Shown: in pieces, positions 52,902 through 60,946 of the stretch
Layout of the letters: every line of letters starts with the position of its first letter
Numbering within the stretch: position 1 is the stretch's first letter
Source: Kineosporia mesophila
Lineage (GTDB): Bacteria; Actinomycetota; Actinomycetes; Actinomycetales; Kineosporiaceae
DNA length: 64,000 nucleotides
Assembly: GCF_021129235.1 (NCBI RefSeq)
Contig: NZ_JAJOMA010000012.1
Location: 1-64,000, forward strand
Direction: 5' to 3'
Made by a program: the position numbers and the translations under genes
Notes under the pieces: model-generated
The model's database searches: none
Seen by the model: only the letters and a program-made list of their open reading frames with translations
What the model was told of the DNA's origin: nothing

Positions 52902-53330
52902 GCCGACGACCTGGGCCGGCAGTTCCTCGTGGGCGTGGCCGAGGCTCCCGAGGGGTCGACCGCGCTGGAGATTGCCGCCTCGGCACTGCGCCGTGCAAGC
53001 AGTTTCTTCCCGAAGGAGCGGCGGGAGTTCTCGATCCGGCGGGCCGCCGTGGTCACGGCTAATCCCGCGCTGCACGAACGGGAACTGCTGAAGATGGCCG
53101 GCCTGGCCGTGTCCCTGACGGCGGCGATTCACGATCGCGGCATCCCCCACGCCACCGCCCGGCTGGCCGCCGAGTCCTGCCTGACGGTGCTCGGCGTGAG
53201 TTTCGAACGCTGGATCCAGGAGGGCGAGACCGCCGCGTTCCACGACCTGGCCATCGCCATCCTGGCCGAGCTGGTCGCGGCACTCACCCCGCCGTCGTCC
53301 TCTGACCGGCGTCCCCGACAGGCCGATTGA
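52902..53330 (+). pseudogene. TetR-family regulator, C-terminal fragment
   Basis: About 140 codons encode a TetR-type C-terminal ligand domain: LGRQFLVGVAEAPEG, FSIRRAAVVTANPALHEREL, AARLAAESCLTVLG and VSFERWIQEGE. The DNA-binding N-terminus is missing: an in-frame stop lies at 52899 and no helix-turn-helix is visible in the other upstream frames. A GTG at 52929 could start a shortened product without DNA-binding ability. It is therefore probably a decayed regulator. The 270 bases before it contain no other gene. Confidence 0.7.
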
Positions 53331-53483
53331 GGACGACGCCTGCGCGCCGACAGGGCGAGGACGAGGACGCCTGTCGGCGGAGCCCGTAGGAGCTTCTGGA
53401 TCGCCCCGGCCCCGATGACCACGCTCGTTCAGGCCCGGTAGAAGGCCGGCGAGGAGGAATCCGCTGGGACGGGCTGGTGGCCT

Positions 53484-54557
53484 TCAGCCCGGGACCCTCT
53501 GGCGGCGCCCACTCTGCGCGGCCCGGGTCACCGCCGCGATGAGTGTGGAGTTATGCGTGGCGAGCGCGAAGTCCGGCACCGTCCGGGAACCTGTCCTGAG
53601 ATCCTGGGCGATCCGGGTGTACACCTCGGCGACGTTCAGGGCGGGCCCGCCTCCCGGAACGACGGGCGCGTCGGGTTCCGCGAACCCGACGCTGGCGGTG
53701 AGGGTCAGGTCGCCGCCCTGCACGCCGTACAGGGAGCCACCGCGCAGGCGCAGCCATCCCTGCGTGCCCCGGACCACGAAGTCGAACTCGGCCTCTTCGG
53801 GTGCTACGCCCCCGATGACCGAGGCGTTGAACACCGTGCCGTCCCCGACGCCGCCGAGAATGTCGGCGTGGTCGGGTACTTCGCGCTTCGCCGTGCTCCG
53901 AGTGTCCAGGACCTGAACCGTCGGGAAGAGGATGGGGGTCCGGGCCTCGACCTCGGACACCTCACCCAGGAGAGCCTCCAGCAGGTCCAGGGTGTGCCCG
54001 GCGGTGATCGTCAGGAGATTGGCTCCGGCGGCGGCCTCGTCGAAGTACCGGTAGGACGAAAGGGTGGCGGGCCCCATGCCACTCGTCGTGGAGACGATCC
54101 TGGCGGTCAGGGGACGCCCGATGGCCCCGTCGGCGATCATCTGCGCGGCCCGGCGCACCGACGGGTTGAGCCGGCCCTGGAGCCCGATCACGGTCAGCGC
54201 CCCCTCACCGGCGGCCTGCAGGGACTGGACCTCGGCCAGATCGACCCCGAGCGGGGCCTCGCAGTAGACCGTCTTACCCGCCTTCAGGGCCGCCTCGACC
54301 AGTGAACGGTGCGCCGGCACCCGCACGGCGACCGTGACGATGTCGATGTCGTCGTCCTCGATCAGCGCCGGGGGATCGGCGTACCAGCGGCGGGCCCCGA
54401 ACGCTTCGGCGGCCGCTCGCGCGCTGTCCTCGTGCCGGGTGGCGACCGCGGCCAGCTCGACGTCGGCCAGTGCGTTGATCGCGGGTACGTGGGACAGCTG
54501 CGCCCAGCTGGCCTTGGTGTCGGCCCCGATGATCCCGACCCGGAATGCGCGGTTCAT
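53484..54557 (-). CDS. Gfo/Idh/MocA-family oxidoreductase
   Basis: A 357-residue NAD(P)-dependent oxidoreductase. The Rossmann motif is RVGIIGADTKASWAQLSHVP, followed by VELAAVATRHEDSARAAAEAFG. The position normally reading EKP reads CEAPLG (about 106), so the usual lysine is alanine. The substrate domain has TSGMGPATLSSYRYFDEAAAGANLL and ITAGHTLDLLEALLG. Sugar or galactose-1-dehydrogenase-like substrates are typical of the group but unproved here. The ATG at 54557 has GGAGG five bases upstream. It is downstream of the TetR gene and may be co-regulated with the divergent MFS transporter. Confidence 0.85.
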   Translation of the reverse strand: MNRAFRVGIIGADTKASWAQLSHVPAINALADVELAAVATRHEDSARAAAEAFGARRWYADPPALIEDDDIDIVTVAVRVPAHRSLVEAALKAGKTVYCEAPLGVDLAEVQSLQAAGEGALTVIGLQGRLNPSVRRAAQMIADGAIGRPLTARIVSTTSGMGPATLSSYRYFDEAAAGANLLTITAGHTLDLLEALLGEVSEVEARTPILFPTVQVLDTRSTAKREVPDHADILGGVGDGTVFNASVIGGVAPEEAEFDFVVRGTQGWLRLRGGSLYGVQGGDLTLTASVGFAEPDAPVVPGGGPALNVAEVYTRIAQDLRTGSRTVPDFALATHNSTLIAAVTRAAQSGRRQRVPG

Positions 54558-54812
54558 GTCGTCCTCCAGCGGTGGTGGTCCCTCCAGGCAACCCCGGCCC
54601 GCTCCGGCCGGCCAGGCCCGGTCGAACCTGGGCACCCGGTGACCAGGTTCGATCGGGTTCGACGGTGGTCGTTGCCGGCCGGTAGATCCTGGTCGCCACC
54701 CACGTTCCTCGGCCCGCGAGCGTTTCGCGCGCGTCGTGGTGGATGCGGACGGCCCGATCGGCGCACGGATGGTTGCCGGCGCGCCACGACCCGGAATGGC
54801 GCCGACCGGGCG

Positions 54813-55532
54813 TCAACGGGTTTTTGGTCCCTCGTGAATCTGGCGCAACTCCAAGGCCACTGCAGGAGGTAGCGGTTCGTCGATGCCGACGTGAAAAGCC
54901 TGCAGGAAATAGGCGGCCAGCCGCCGGGACGCTTCCACGGAGCCTTCCTGGGTGGCGGCGACGAGGCCGCTGTTGGCCAGGAGAGCCATGGTGACGTCGG
55001 CCGGGTCGAAATCTGGCCGTAGCTGCCCGGTTTCCTGGGCGCGCCGGACCAGGTGAGCGACACCGTCTTCGGCATAGGTGCGACTGCGCTCGTAATCGAC
55101 AGCCTCGGGGAACTGGGCAAGGAACGCGGTGGTGAAACCTCGATCGGTGGCCTGCATGACGAAGACCTCCTCGATCACACGACAGAACCCACGCCAGGGA
55201 TCGGGGTCGTTCAGCGCGCTTTCCAGCACCTCCACACAGTGCGCCATCTGCTCGCTGAAAGCCTCGGTGACGAGCGCGGCCCGCGAGGGGAAATGACGGT
55301 AGAGCGTGGCCGTGCCCACCCCGGCACGGTTGGCGATGGCCGTGACCGGGACGTCGATCCCCCGGGCCGAGAAGGCTGCGCGAGCGGCCTGGAGGATGCG
55401 CTCACGATTGCGGCGCGCATCCGTTCGCAGAGCGGCAGCCGGGATCGTCCCGACGTGTTCGTCGGCGGGCTCAGCCGGCCGGCCGGCCGAGGGCTGGCGG
55501 TCAGCATTTTTGTGAGACGACCGAGGAGCCAT
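54813..55532 (-). CDS. TetR-family regulator
   Basis: A 239-residue regulator. A hydrophilic N-terminal extension of about 35 residues precedes the DNA-binding domain RRNRERILQAARAAFSARGI, VTAIANRAGVGTATLYRHFP (about 40-85). The C-terminal domain includes FVMQATDRGFTTAFLAQFPE and a helical end typical of efflux regulators. It is divergent from an MFS transporter across a 140-base region with a perfect palindrome at 55550-55571, and it most likely represses that transporter. The ATG has a nearby GGAG-poor leader, so the start could lie slightly downstream. Confidence 0.9.
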   Translation of the reverse strand: MAPRSSHKNADRQPSAGRPAEPADEHVGTIPAAALRTDARRNRERILQAARAAFSARGIDVPVTAIANRAGVGTATLYRHFPSRAALVTEAFSEQMAHCVEVLESALNDPDPWRGFCRVIEEVFVMQATDRGFTTAFLAQFPEAVDYERSRTYAEDGVAHLVRRAQETGQLRPDFDPADVTMALLANSGLVAATQEGSVEASRRLAAYFLQAFHVGIDEPLPPAVALELRQIHEGPKTR

Positions 55533-55549
55533 GTCTCCCAGTTTAGCTC

Positions 55550-55571
55550 AAGTGGGCGGTGCCGCCCACTT
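55550..55571. promoter_or_regulatory. Perfect palindrome, probable TetR operator
   Basis: AAGTGGGCGG and CCGCCCACTT form a perfect 10-base inverted repeat separated by TG. It lies 17 bases from the TetR start and about 100 bases before the MFS start, the expected place for a TetR operator controlling both genes. Confidence 0.8.
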
Positions 55572-55672
55572 CTCGGGCTACGGTGAATGCGCTTGAGGGG
55601 CAGTCAGTGTCGACAGCGCCCGGCCGCACTCCCACCATCCTTTCCTGATTCACCAAGCTCTGCGAGGGTTCT

Positions 55673-57259
55673 GTGACCACTCAACGCCATTCGCTGGCAG
55701 AAGCCCCGGCCGGCTCCGGGAACGCGCCCGACACCCGGCAATTGCGTCTGATCCTGATCGCGGTCTCGGTCGCACTCATGGCGGTGATTGCCTCGGTCTC
55801 CGGCCTGAATGTGGCGCAGAACGAGCTGTCCGTCGCCTTCGGGGCCTCGCAGAGCGGCGTGCTGTGGATCATCAACATCTACACACTGGCCCTGGCTTCC
55901 CTGCTCCTGCCTCTGGGTGCCATCGGCGACCGCTGGGGACGCCGGACGATGCTGCTGGCGGGGCTGGTCGTGTTCGGCATCGCGAGCGCTGCCGGTGCGG
56001 TCGCCCCGAGCGCCGAGTTGATGCTCGCGGCAAGGCTTATGGCAGGAGTCGGGGCCGCAATGGTCATGCCCGTCACGCTGGCGATCATCACGTCCACGTT
56101 CCCGGAGGAGCAGCGGGGCAGGGCCATCGGGGTGTGGACCGGTGTCGGTGGTAGCGGCGGGGTGGTGGGCCTGTTCCTGTCCGCATTCCTGGTGGATGCG
56201 GCCGACTGGCGCTGGCTCTTCGTCCTTCCCGTGGTGCTGGCCGCGGTGTCGATGGTCATGACGCTGAAAGTCATTCCCAACTCTGTCGAGCAATCCGAGC
56301 ACGGCTTCGACGTCGTCGGTGCTCTGAGCTCCGTCGTAGCCGTGGCCGGGCTCATCTTCGCTTTGCAGGAGGGCCCCGAACGCGGCTGGAGCGACGTGAC
56401 GACGCTGGTCGGTTCGGCGGTCGGCGTCCTGAGCGCGGCGCTCTTCGTGGTCTGGCAGCTGCGTCGCCGAGATGCCGCCCTGCTGGACGTGCGGCTGTTC
56501 CGCGAGCGCGGTCTCAGTGCCGGGTCGATCACGCTGGTGACCGCCTTCGGGGTTCAGGCGGGCATCATGGTGGCTCTTCTGCCGTTCCTGCAGGCCGTCC
56601 TGGGCTGGTCCGCGCTGGTTTCCTCGCTGGGCATGCTTCCCATGGCCGTGATGCTGGTCGTGGCAGCGGGCCTGGCCCCTGGCCTCGGCGTCCGGATCGG
56701 TACGCGGGGGGCCCTGACCATCGGAATCGCGGTGATGACAACGGGGTTGGTGCTCTTGGCCCTACGCGTGTCGGCCGACGGCGGCTACCTGGCGGTCTTG
56801 CCGGGTCTGCTCGCCCTGGGATTCGGCTCGGGTCTGGTGATGACCCCGTCGACCGAGGCCATCACCGGGGCCTTGCCGCCGGAGAAGCAGGGTGTCGCCT
56901 CCGCCCTGAACGATGTCACCCGCGAGTTCGGCACCGCCCTGGGAGTCGCGTTGCTAGGAGCCCTCCTGTCTTCCGGCTACCGCAAGGCCATGGCCGGCCA
57001 AGCCCTCAACCTCCCGCCCGACATCGCGCAGACCGCTGGGGACGGCATCGCCAACGCTCTGGCCGTTGCGAACGGGGCCGGCGCATCGACGCAGGAGCTG
57101 GTCCTGGCAGCTCAGCAGTCCTTCGTCGAGGGATGGCAACAGGCCATGTGGGTGGGCGCCGCCATCACCGGTGTCCTGCTCTTGGCCGTGGCCATTCTGG
57201 GGCCCCGGGCATCAGCTGACCCCGACCACGAACCAGTGCCCTCGTCCCTCCCGGGGTGA
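55673..57259 (+). CDS. MFS drug efflux transporter, DHA2 (14-TM) type
   Basis: A 528-residue transporter of the EmrB/QacA family, which exports drugs with proton exchange. TM1 is LILIAVSVALMAVIASVSGL, then NVAQNELSVAFGASQSGVLW, with the motif A-like GAIGDRWGRRTMLL. Motif C is seen in TGVGGSGGVVGLFLSAFLVD and the later DHA2 motif in PSTEAITGALPPEKQGVASA. About 14 helices are visible. The GTG start at 55673 follows GCGAGGG. It is divergent from the TetR gene and its operator. The substrate is unknown; nothing here ties it to the metallophore cluster. Confidence 0.92.
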   Translation: MTTQRHSLAEAPAGSGNAPDTRQLRLILIAVSVALMAVIASVSGLNVAQNELSVAFGASQSGVLWIINIYTLALASLLLPLGAIGDRWGRRTMLLAGLVVFGIASAAGAVAPSAELMLAARLMAGVGAAMVMPVTLAIITSTFPEEQRGRAIGVWTGVGGSGGVVGLFLSAFLVDAADWRWLFVLPVVLAAVSMVMTLKVIPNSVEQSEHGFDVVGALSSVVAVAGLIFALQEGPERGWSDVTTLVGSAVGVLSAALFVVWQLRRRDAALLDVRLFRERGLSAGSITLVTAFGVQAGIMVALLPFLQAVLGWSALVSSLGMLPMAVMLVVAAGLAPGLGVRIGTRGALTIGIAVMTTGLVLLALRVSADGGYLAVLPGLLALGFGSGLVMTPSTEAITGALPPEKQGVASALNDVTREFGTALGVALLGALLSSGYRKAMAGQALNLPPDIAQTAGDGIANALAVANGAGASTQELVLAAQQSFVEGWQQAMWVGAAITGVLLLAVAILGPRASADPDHEPVPSSLPG

Positions 57260-57364
57260 CACCGACTCCGCCTGAGGTGACGTCGTGCATGGCGGCTGCC
57301 GACCCTCACCGAGAGCAAGGGCCGGCCGGCCTACCGCGGGTCGCACCGACGAGCGGGGTTCGCG

Positions 57365-59005
57365 TCACCCGTTCTCCCGGGGTCCGACGACCCGGTTACG
57401 GCCGAGGGCCTTGGCGCTGAGCAGGCGGTGGTCGGCCAGCGCCAGGAGCTCGATGCTGGTGTCCGCCTCGGTGCCCAGGGCCACGCCGAAGCTCGCGGTC
57501 ACCTTCAGCCCGGGAGACAGCGCCTGCCACCCGTGGTTCTGCACGGCGGCTCGCACCCGCTCGGCCGTGGCCAGCGCCCCGTCGAGCGGGATGCCCGGCA
57601 TGACCAGGGCGAATTCCTCGCCGCCGAAGCGGGTGGGGGTATCGGTGTCGCGGCAGTTGGCGCGCAGTATGTTGCCCAGTTCCCGCAGGACGGCATCTCC
57701 CACCAGATGGGTGTGAGCGTCGTTGACCCATTTGAAGTGGTCGACATCGAGCAGGATCAGGGAGCACGAGCGCAGGTCGGAGGCCAGCAGCTGGTCCAGG
57801 CGGCGGCGGTTGGGCAGACCGGTCAGCGGATCTTCGAGGGCCTGGCGGCGCAGGTCCTCGGAGTGACGGTTGAGATCATCGTTCGTGCGCTGCAGATCGG
57901 AGGCCTGCATCCGCAGCATCGCGGCCTGGGCCTGCGCCTGGACGGTCTCCAGCCGTACCGCGGCCACGCTCGCGGCGCGCTGGGCCTGTTCGGAGATCTG
58001 CTCGGTGACCAGGACGAACAGGCGCTTATGGGCGTCCAGGGCACCGCGCAGGTCACCCAGTTCCTCCAGGGCCATCGCCAGCGATCGGGAGGCGGAGATC
58101 TCGTACTGCCGGGTCGGCGCCTCGGCGACCCCCAGCGCCATCAGCTCGGCCGCTTCGCGAAAACGTCCCAGCCCGATGAGGATGGCCCCCCGGGCCTCCC
58201 GGTGGTGCGCGATCATTTTCCCGGTGTCGAGGGCGGGGTCGACCGTCCAGCTGTCGAGCAGGTGCAGTCCTTCCTCAGGCCGGCCGATCTCCGACAGCAT
58301 CTCGGCGAGGTTGCCGAGACTGGTGTTCTCGGTCAGCCGGTTGCCTGACTTCCGGGACGTCAGCATGGCCGTCCTGGACAGCGAGACGCTCTGTTCGCCC
58401 CAGGCCTGGGCCTGCTCGGTATCGCCCCGGTCGATCGCGTCGGAAGACATCGCGGCGTAGACGTAGGCGAGGGTGGCCAGGGCGACGCATTCGTCCGCCG
58501 GGTTGCCCAGCAATTGCGCTGCCTTGCAGTAGTTGTCACCGAACTCCAGGGCGGTGTCCCATTGCCGCAGGGCCGCGTAGATGTTGGTCATGGCCCGCAG
58601 GGCCGACACGCTGGCGGCCAGGTCGCCGCTCGCCTCGGCGGCCCTGGTCGCGGCCAGGCCTTCTTCCAGAGCCGCAGCCATGTCGCCGATGTCCAGGAAG
58701 ATCCGGGCCGCCACCTCGTGGGCCTGGACGGCCGAGGCCAGGTCGTCCACCTCCTCGCACAGGGTGATCGCCCTCAGCGCCTGGGTCAGGGCGTCGGCCA
58801 TCTCGTTGCGCAGATGCAGGACCCGGGCCACCAGCGCGACGGCGCGCGCTCGCATCAGCTGATCGCCCACGGCCTCGGCCAGGGTCTCGGCCTGCCGGGC
58901 CCGGGCCTGGGCGCCGTCCAGGTCGGAGGCGAGCATGGCTGAGCGCGCCGCGACCAGCAGCGTGGCCGGTGTCGATCTCTTCGGTACAAGGGGTGACAGG
59001 GGCAC
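57365..59005 (-). CDS. GGDEF protein with TPR-like N-terminus
   Basis: A 546-residue cytoplasmic protein. The first 340 residues are repeated helix pairs (for example AQARARQAETLAEAVG, ALEEGLAATRAAEASGDLAA, ALATLAYVYAAM), typical of TPR-like protein-binding arrays. A coiled-coil (SEQAQRAASVAAVRLETVQA) leads into the GGDEF diguanylate cyclase domain from about 385: DPLTGLPNRRRLDQLLA, SLILLDVDHFKWVND, RFGGEEFALV. The active-site GGEEF signature and metal-binding aspartate are intact, so cyclic di-GMP synthesis is likely. No EAL domain or membrane segment is present. It is divergent from the GTPase pair. Confidence 0.9.
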   Translation of the reverse strand: MPLSPLVPKRSTPATLLVAARSAMLASDLDGAQARARQAETLAEAVGDQLMRARAVALVARVLHLRNEMADALTQALRAITLCEEVDDLASAVQAHEVAARIFLDIGDMAAALEEGLAATRAAEASGDLAASVSALRAMTNIYAALRQWDTALEFGDNYCKAAQLLGNPADECVALATLAYVYAAMSSDAIDRGDTEQAQAWGEQSVSLSRTAMLTSRKSGNRLTENTSLGNLAEMLSEIGRPEEGLHLLDSWTVDPALDTGKMIAHHREARGAILIGLGRFREAAELMALGVAEAPTRQYEISASRSLAMALEELGDLRGALDAHKRLFVLVTEQISEQAQRAASVAAVRLETVQAQAQAAMLRMQASDLQRTNDDLNRHSEDLRRQALEDPLTGLPNRRRLDQLLASDLRSCSLILLDVDHFKWVNDAHTHLVGDAVLRELGNILRANCRDTDTPTRFGGEEFALVMPGIPLDGALATAERVRAAVQNHGWQALSPGLKVTASFGVALGTEADTSIELLALADHRLLSAKALGRNRVVGPRENG

Positions 59006-59134
59006 AGTCCCGACGGCCTCCGATCAGGGATCGGGAGTGTATCGACAGCTCGCCCGGGAAACTTGAACCCGAGTGAGTCGTCTCCACAGCGCAGGGGGTT
59101 GGCGCCTGCAGTGGTGCAATTGGTGCGGCCACCC

Positions 59135-60946
59135 ATGATGAGCTCCATGACCGCCCTCTCCCTGGCCGAGGCGCTGGAAGCGCTGCGCCCCCGCATCGGT
59201 GGCCTCCGGCTGGACCTGCCCGTGCCCGGCGCCGACCGCGCCCGCCAGGCGCAGACCGAGCTCGTGGGTCAGGTGGACGACTACCTCCTACCGCGCCTGC
59301 GCCAGCTGGACGCCCCGCTCCTGGCCGTGGTCGGGGGATCCACCGGGGCCGGAAAGTCCACCCTGGTCAACACGCTGATCGGCGACAACGTCACCAAGGC
59401 GGGTTGGCTGCGCCCGACCACCCGCGGGCCGGTCCTGGTGTGCAGCCCGCACGACCTGCGCTGGTTCAGCGAAGACCGGATCCTGCCCGAGCTGGCCCGC
59501 ACCAGCGGCGACGGCAGCCAGGGCGGCGGACGCAGCCTGCACGTGGTGCCTCACGCCGGCGTCCCGGCCGGCCTGGCCCTGCTGGACGCCCCCGACATCG
59601 ACTCGGTCGTCGCCGAGAACCGCCAGCTGGCCGGCCAGCTCCTGGCCGCCGCCGACCTGTGGATCTTCTGCACCACCGCCGCCCGGTACGCCGACGCCGT
59701 CCCCTGGGAGTTACTGCACACCGCGCAACAGCGCAGCACCGCGCTCGCGGTGGTGATCAACCGGGTGCCCCCGGAGGGCCTGCGGGAGATCAGCTCCCAC
59801 CTGGCGGCCATGCTCGACCAGAACGGCCTGGCCCGGGCCACCCTGTTCGCCATCCCGGAAACCGGGCTGCACGGCGCCGACGACCGGCTGCCGGAAGAGA
59901 TCGTCGCACCCCTGCGAGCCTGGCTGGATCGTCTCGCCGGCGACGCCGACGCCCGGTCCGAGGTCATCCGCACCACCCTGGACGGCGCTTTGCAGAGCAT
60001 GCGCGCGCGAGTCTCGTCGCTGGCCCGGGAGGTCGACGAGCAACTGGCCGCGGCGGCGTTGCTGCGCGATGCGGCCGAGGACCTCTATGCCGATGCGGTG
60101 CGCGAGTTCGACGACGGCATCCGCAGCGGCAGCGTCCTGCGGGGTGAGGTCCTCAGCCGCTGGCAGGAGTTCGTCGGGACCGGGCAGCTGACCCGCGACC
60201 TGGAACAGCGCGTGGGGCGGCTGCGCGACCGGGTCACCGCTTTCCTGACCGGTCGCCAGGCACCGACCACGCCGGTGCAGGAGGCCCTGGAGAGCAGCGT
60301 GCAGACGCTGCTGCGGTCGGCCGCCGAGCGCGCCGCCGAACGCACCGTCGATGCCTGGCGCGACGGCCCGGCCGGGCGGGCCCTGCTGACCGATCACGCC
60401 CAGACCCTCGGTCACACCTCCGGCGAGTTCGAAGCCGCCCTGGAGCACGAGATCCGGGCGTGGCAGGGCCGCGTCCTGGAACTGGTGGCAGCCGAGGGCG
60501 GGCAGAAACGCTCCATGGCCCGGCTGGCCTCCTTCGGCACCAACGGCGCCGGACTGGTGCTCATGCTGGCCGTGTTCGCGCAGACCGGGGGACTGAGCGG
60601 GATCGAGGTCCTGGTGGCCGGTGGCACCTCGGCGGCCGGTCAGAAGGTGCTCGAGGCCGTGTTCGGTGACAGCGCCGTGCGCACGCTCGCCGCCCGGGCC
60701 CGCGCCGACCTTCTGGAGCGGGTCGAGGTCTTGCTGGCGAGCGAACAGCAGCGATTTGTGGACGTGGTGGACGCCGCCGCACCCGACCTGGACTCTGCGC
60801 TCGGGTTGCGTACAGAGCTGGAGACCTTCGAGAGGGCCCGCCGATCCATGCGGTCGCTGACGCGCCCGGGCGCGGCCGAGACCGTCGAGCCCGGCCCGGC
60901 ACCGGTCGCGGCCACCCTTCCCCTGAGCACCCGGGGAAGGAACTGA
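59135..60946 (+). CDS. Dynamin/YfjP-type GTPase
   Basis: A GTPase of about 603 residues. G1 is GGSTGAGKST (67-76). A threonine-rich switch I region follows (LRPTTRGPVLVC), G3 is DAPDID, and the G4-like motif is NRVP rather than NKxD. Long helical segments follow with a hydrophobic glycine-rich patch (NGAGLVLMLAVFAQTGGL) that may touch membrane. It pairs with the next gene, whose ATG overlaps its stop in TGATG; tandem bacterial dynamin-like or YfjP GTPases often act as partners. Membrane remodelling or envelope assembly is inference. Two ATG codons are adjacent at 59135/59138, and a third lies at 59147. Confidence 0.82.
   Translation: MMSSMTALSLAEALEALRPRIGGLRLDLPVPGADRARQAQTELVGQVDDYLLPRLRQLDAPLLAVVGGSTGAGKSTLVNTLIGDNVTKAGWLRPTTRGPVLVCSPHDLRWFSEDRILPELARTSGDGSQGGGRSLHVVPHAGVPAGLALLDAPDIDSVVAENRQLAGQLLAAADLWIFCTTAARYADAVPWELLHTAQQRSTALAVVINRVPPEGLREISSHLAAMLDQNGLARATLFAIPETGLHGADDRLPEEIVAPLRAWLDRLAGDADARSEVIRTTLDGALQSMRARVSSLAREVDEQLAAAALLRDAAEDLYADAVREFDDGIRSGSVLRGEVLSRWQEFVGTGQLTRDLEQRVGRLRDRVTAFLTGRQAPTTPVQEALESSVQTLLRSAAERAAERTVDAWRDGPAGRALLTDHAQTLGHTSGEFEAALEHEIRAWQGRVLELVAAEGGQKRSMARLASFGTNGAGLVLMLAVFAQTGGLSGIEVLVAGGTSAAGQKVLEAVFGDSAVRTLAARARADLLERVEVLLASEQQRFVDVVDAAAPDLDSALGLRTELETFERARRSMRSLTRPGAAETVEPGPAPVAATLPLSTRGRN

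Noticed and set aside
52811-53056. Minus-strand reading frame ending in a VNISDGTATLT-like surface-protein tail
   Set aside because: Only about 20 residues look meaningful, and the rest is antisense to the TetR fragment. A decayed surface-protein end is possible but not supportable.
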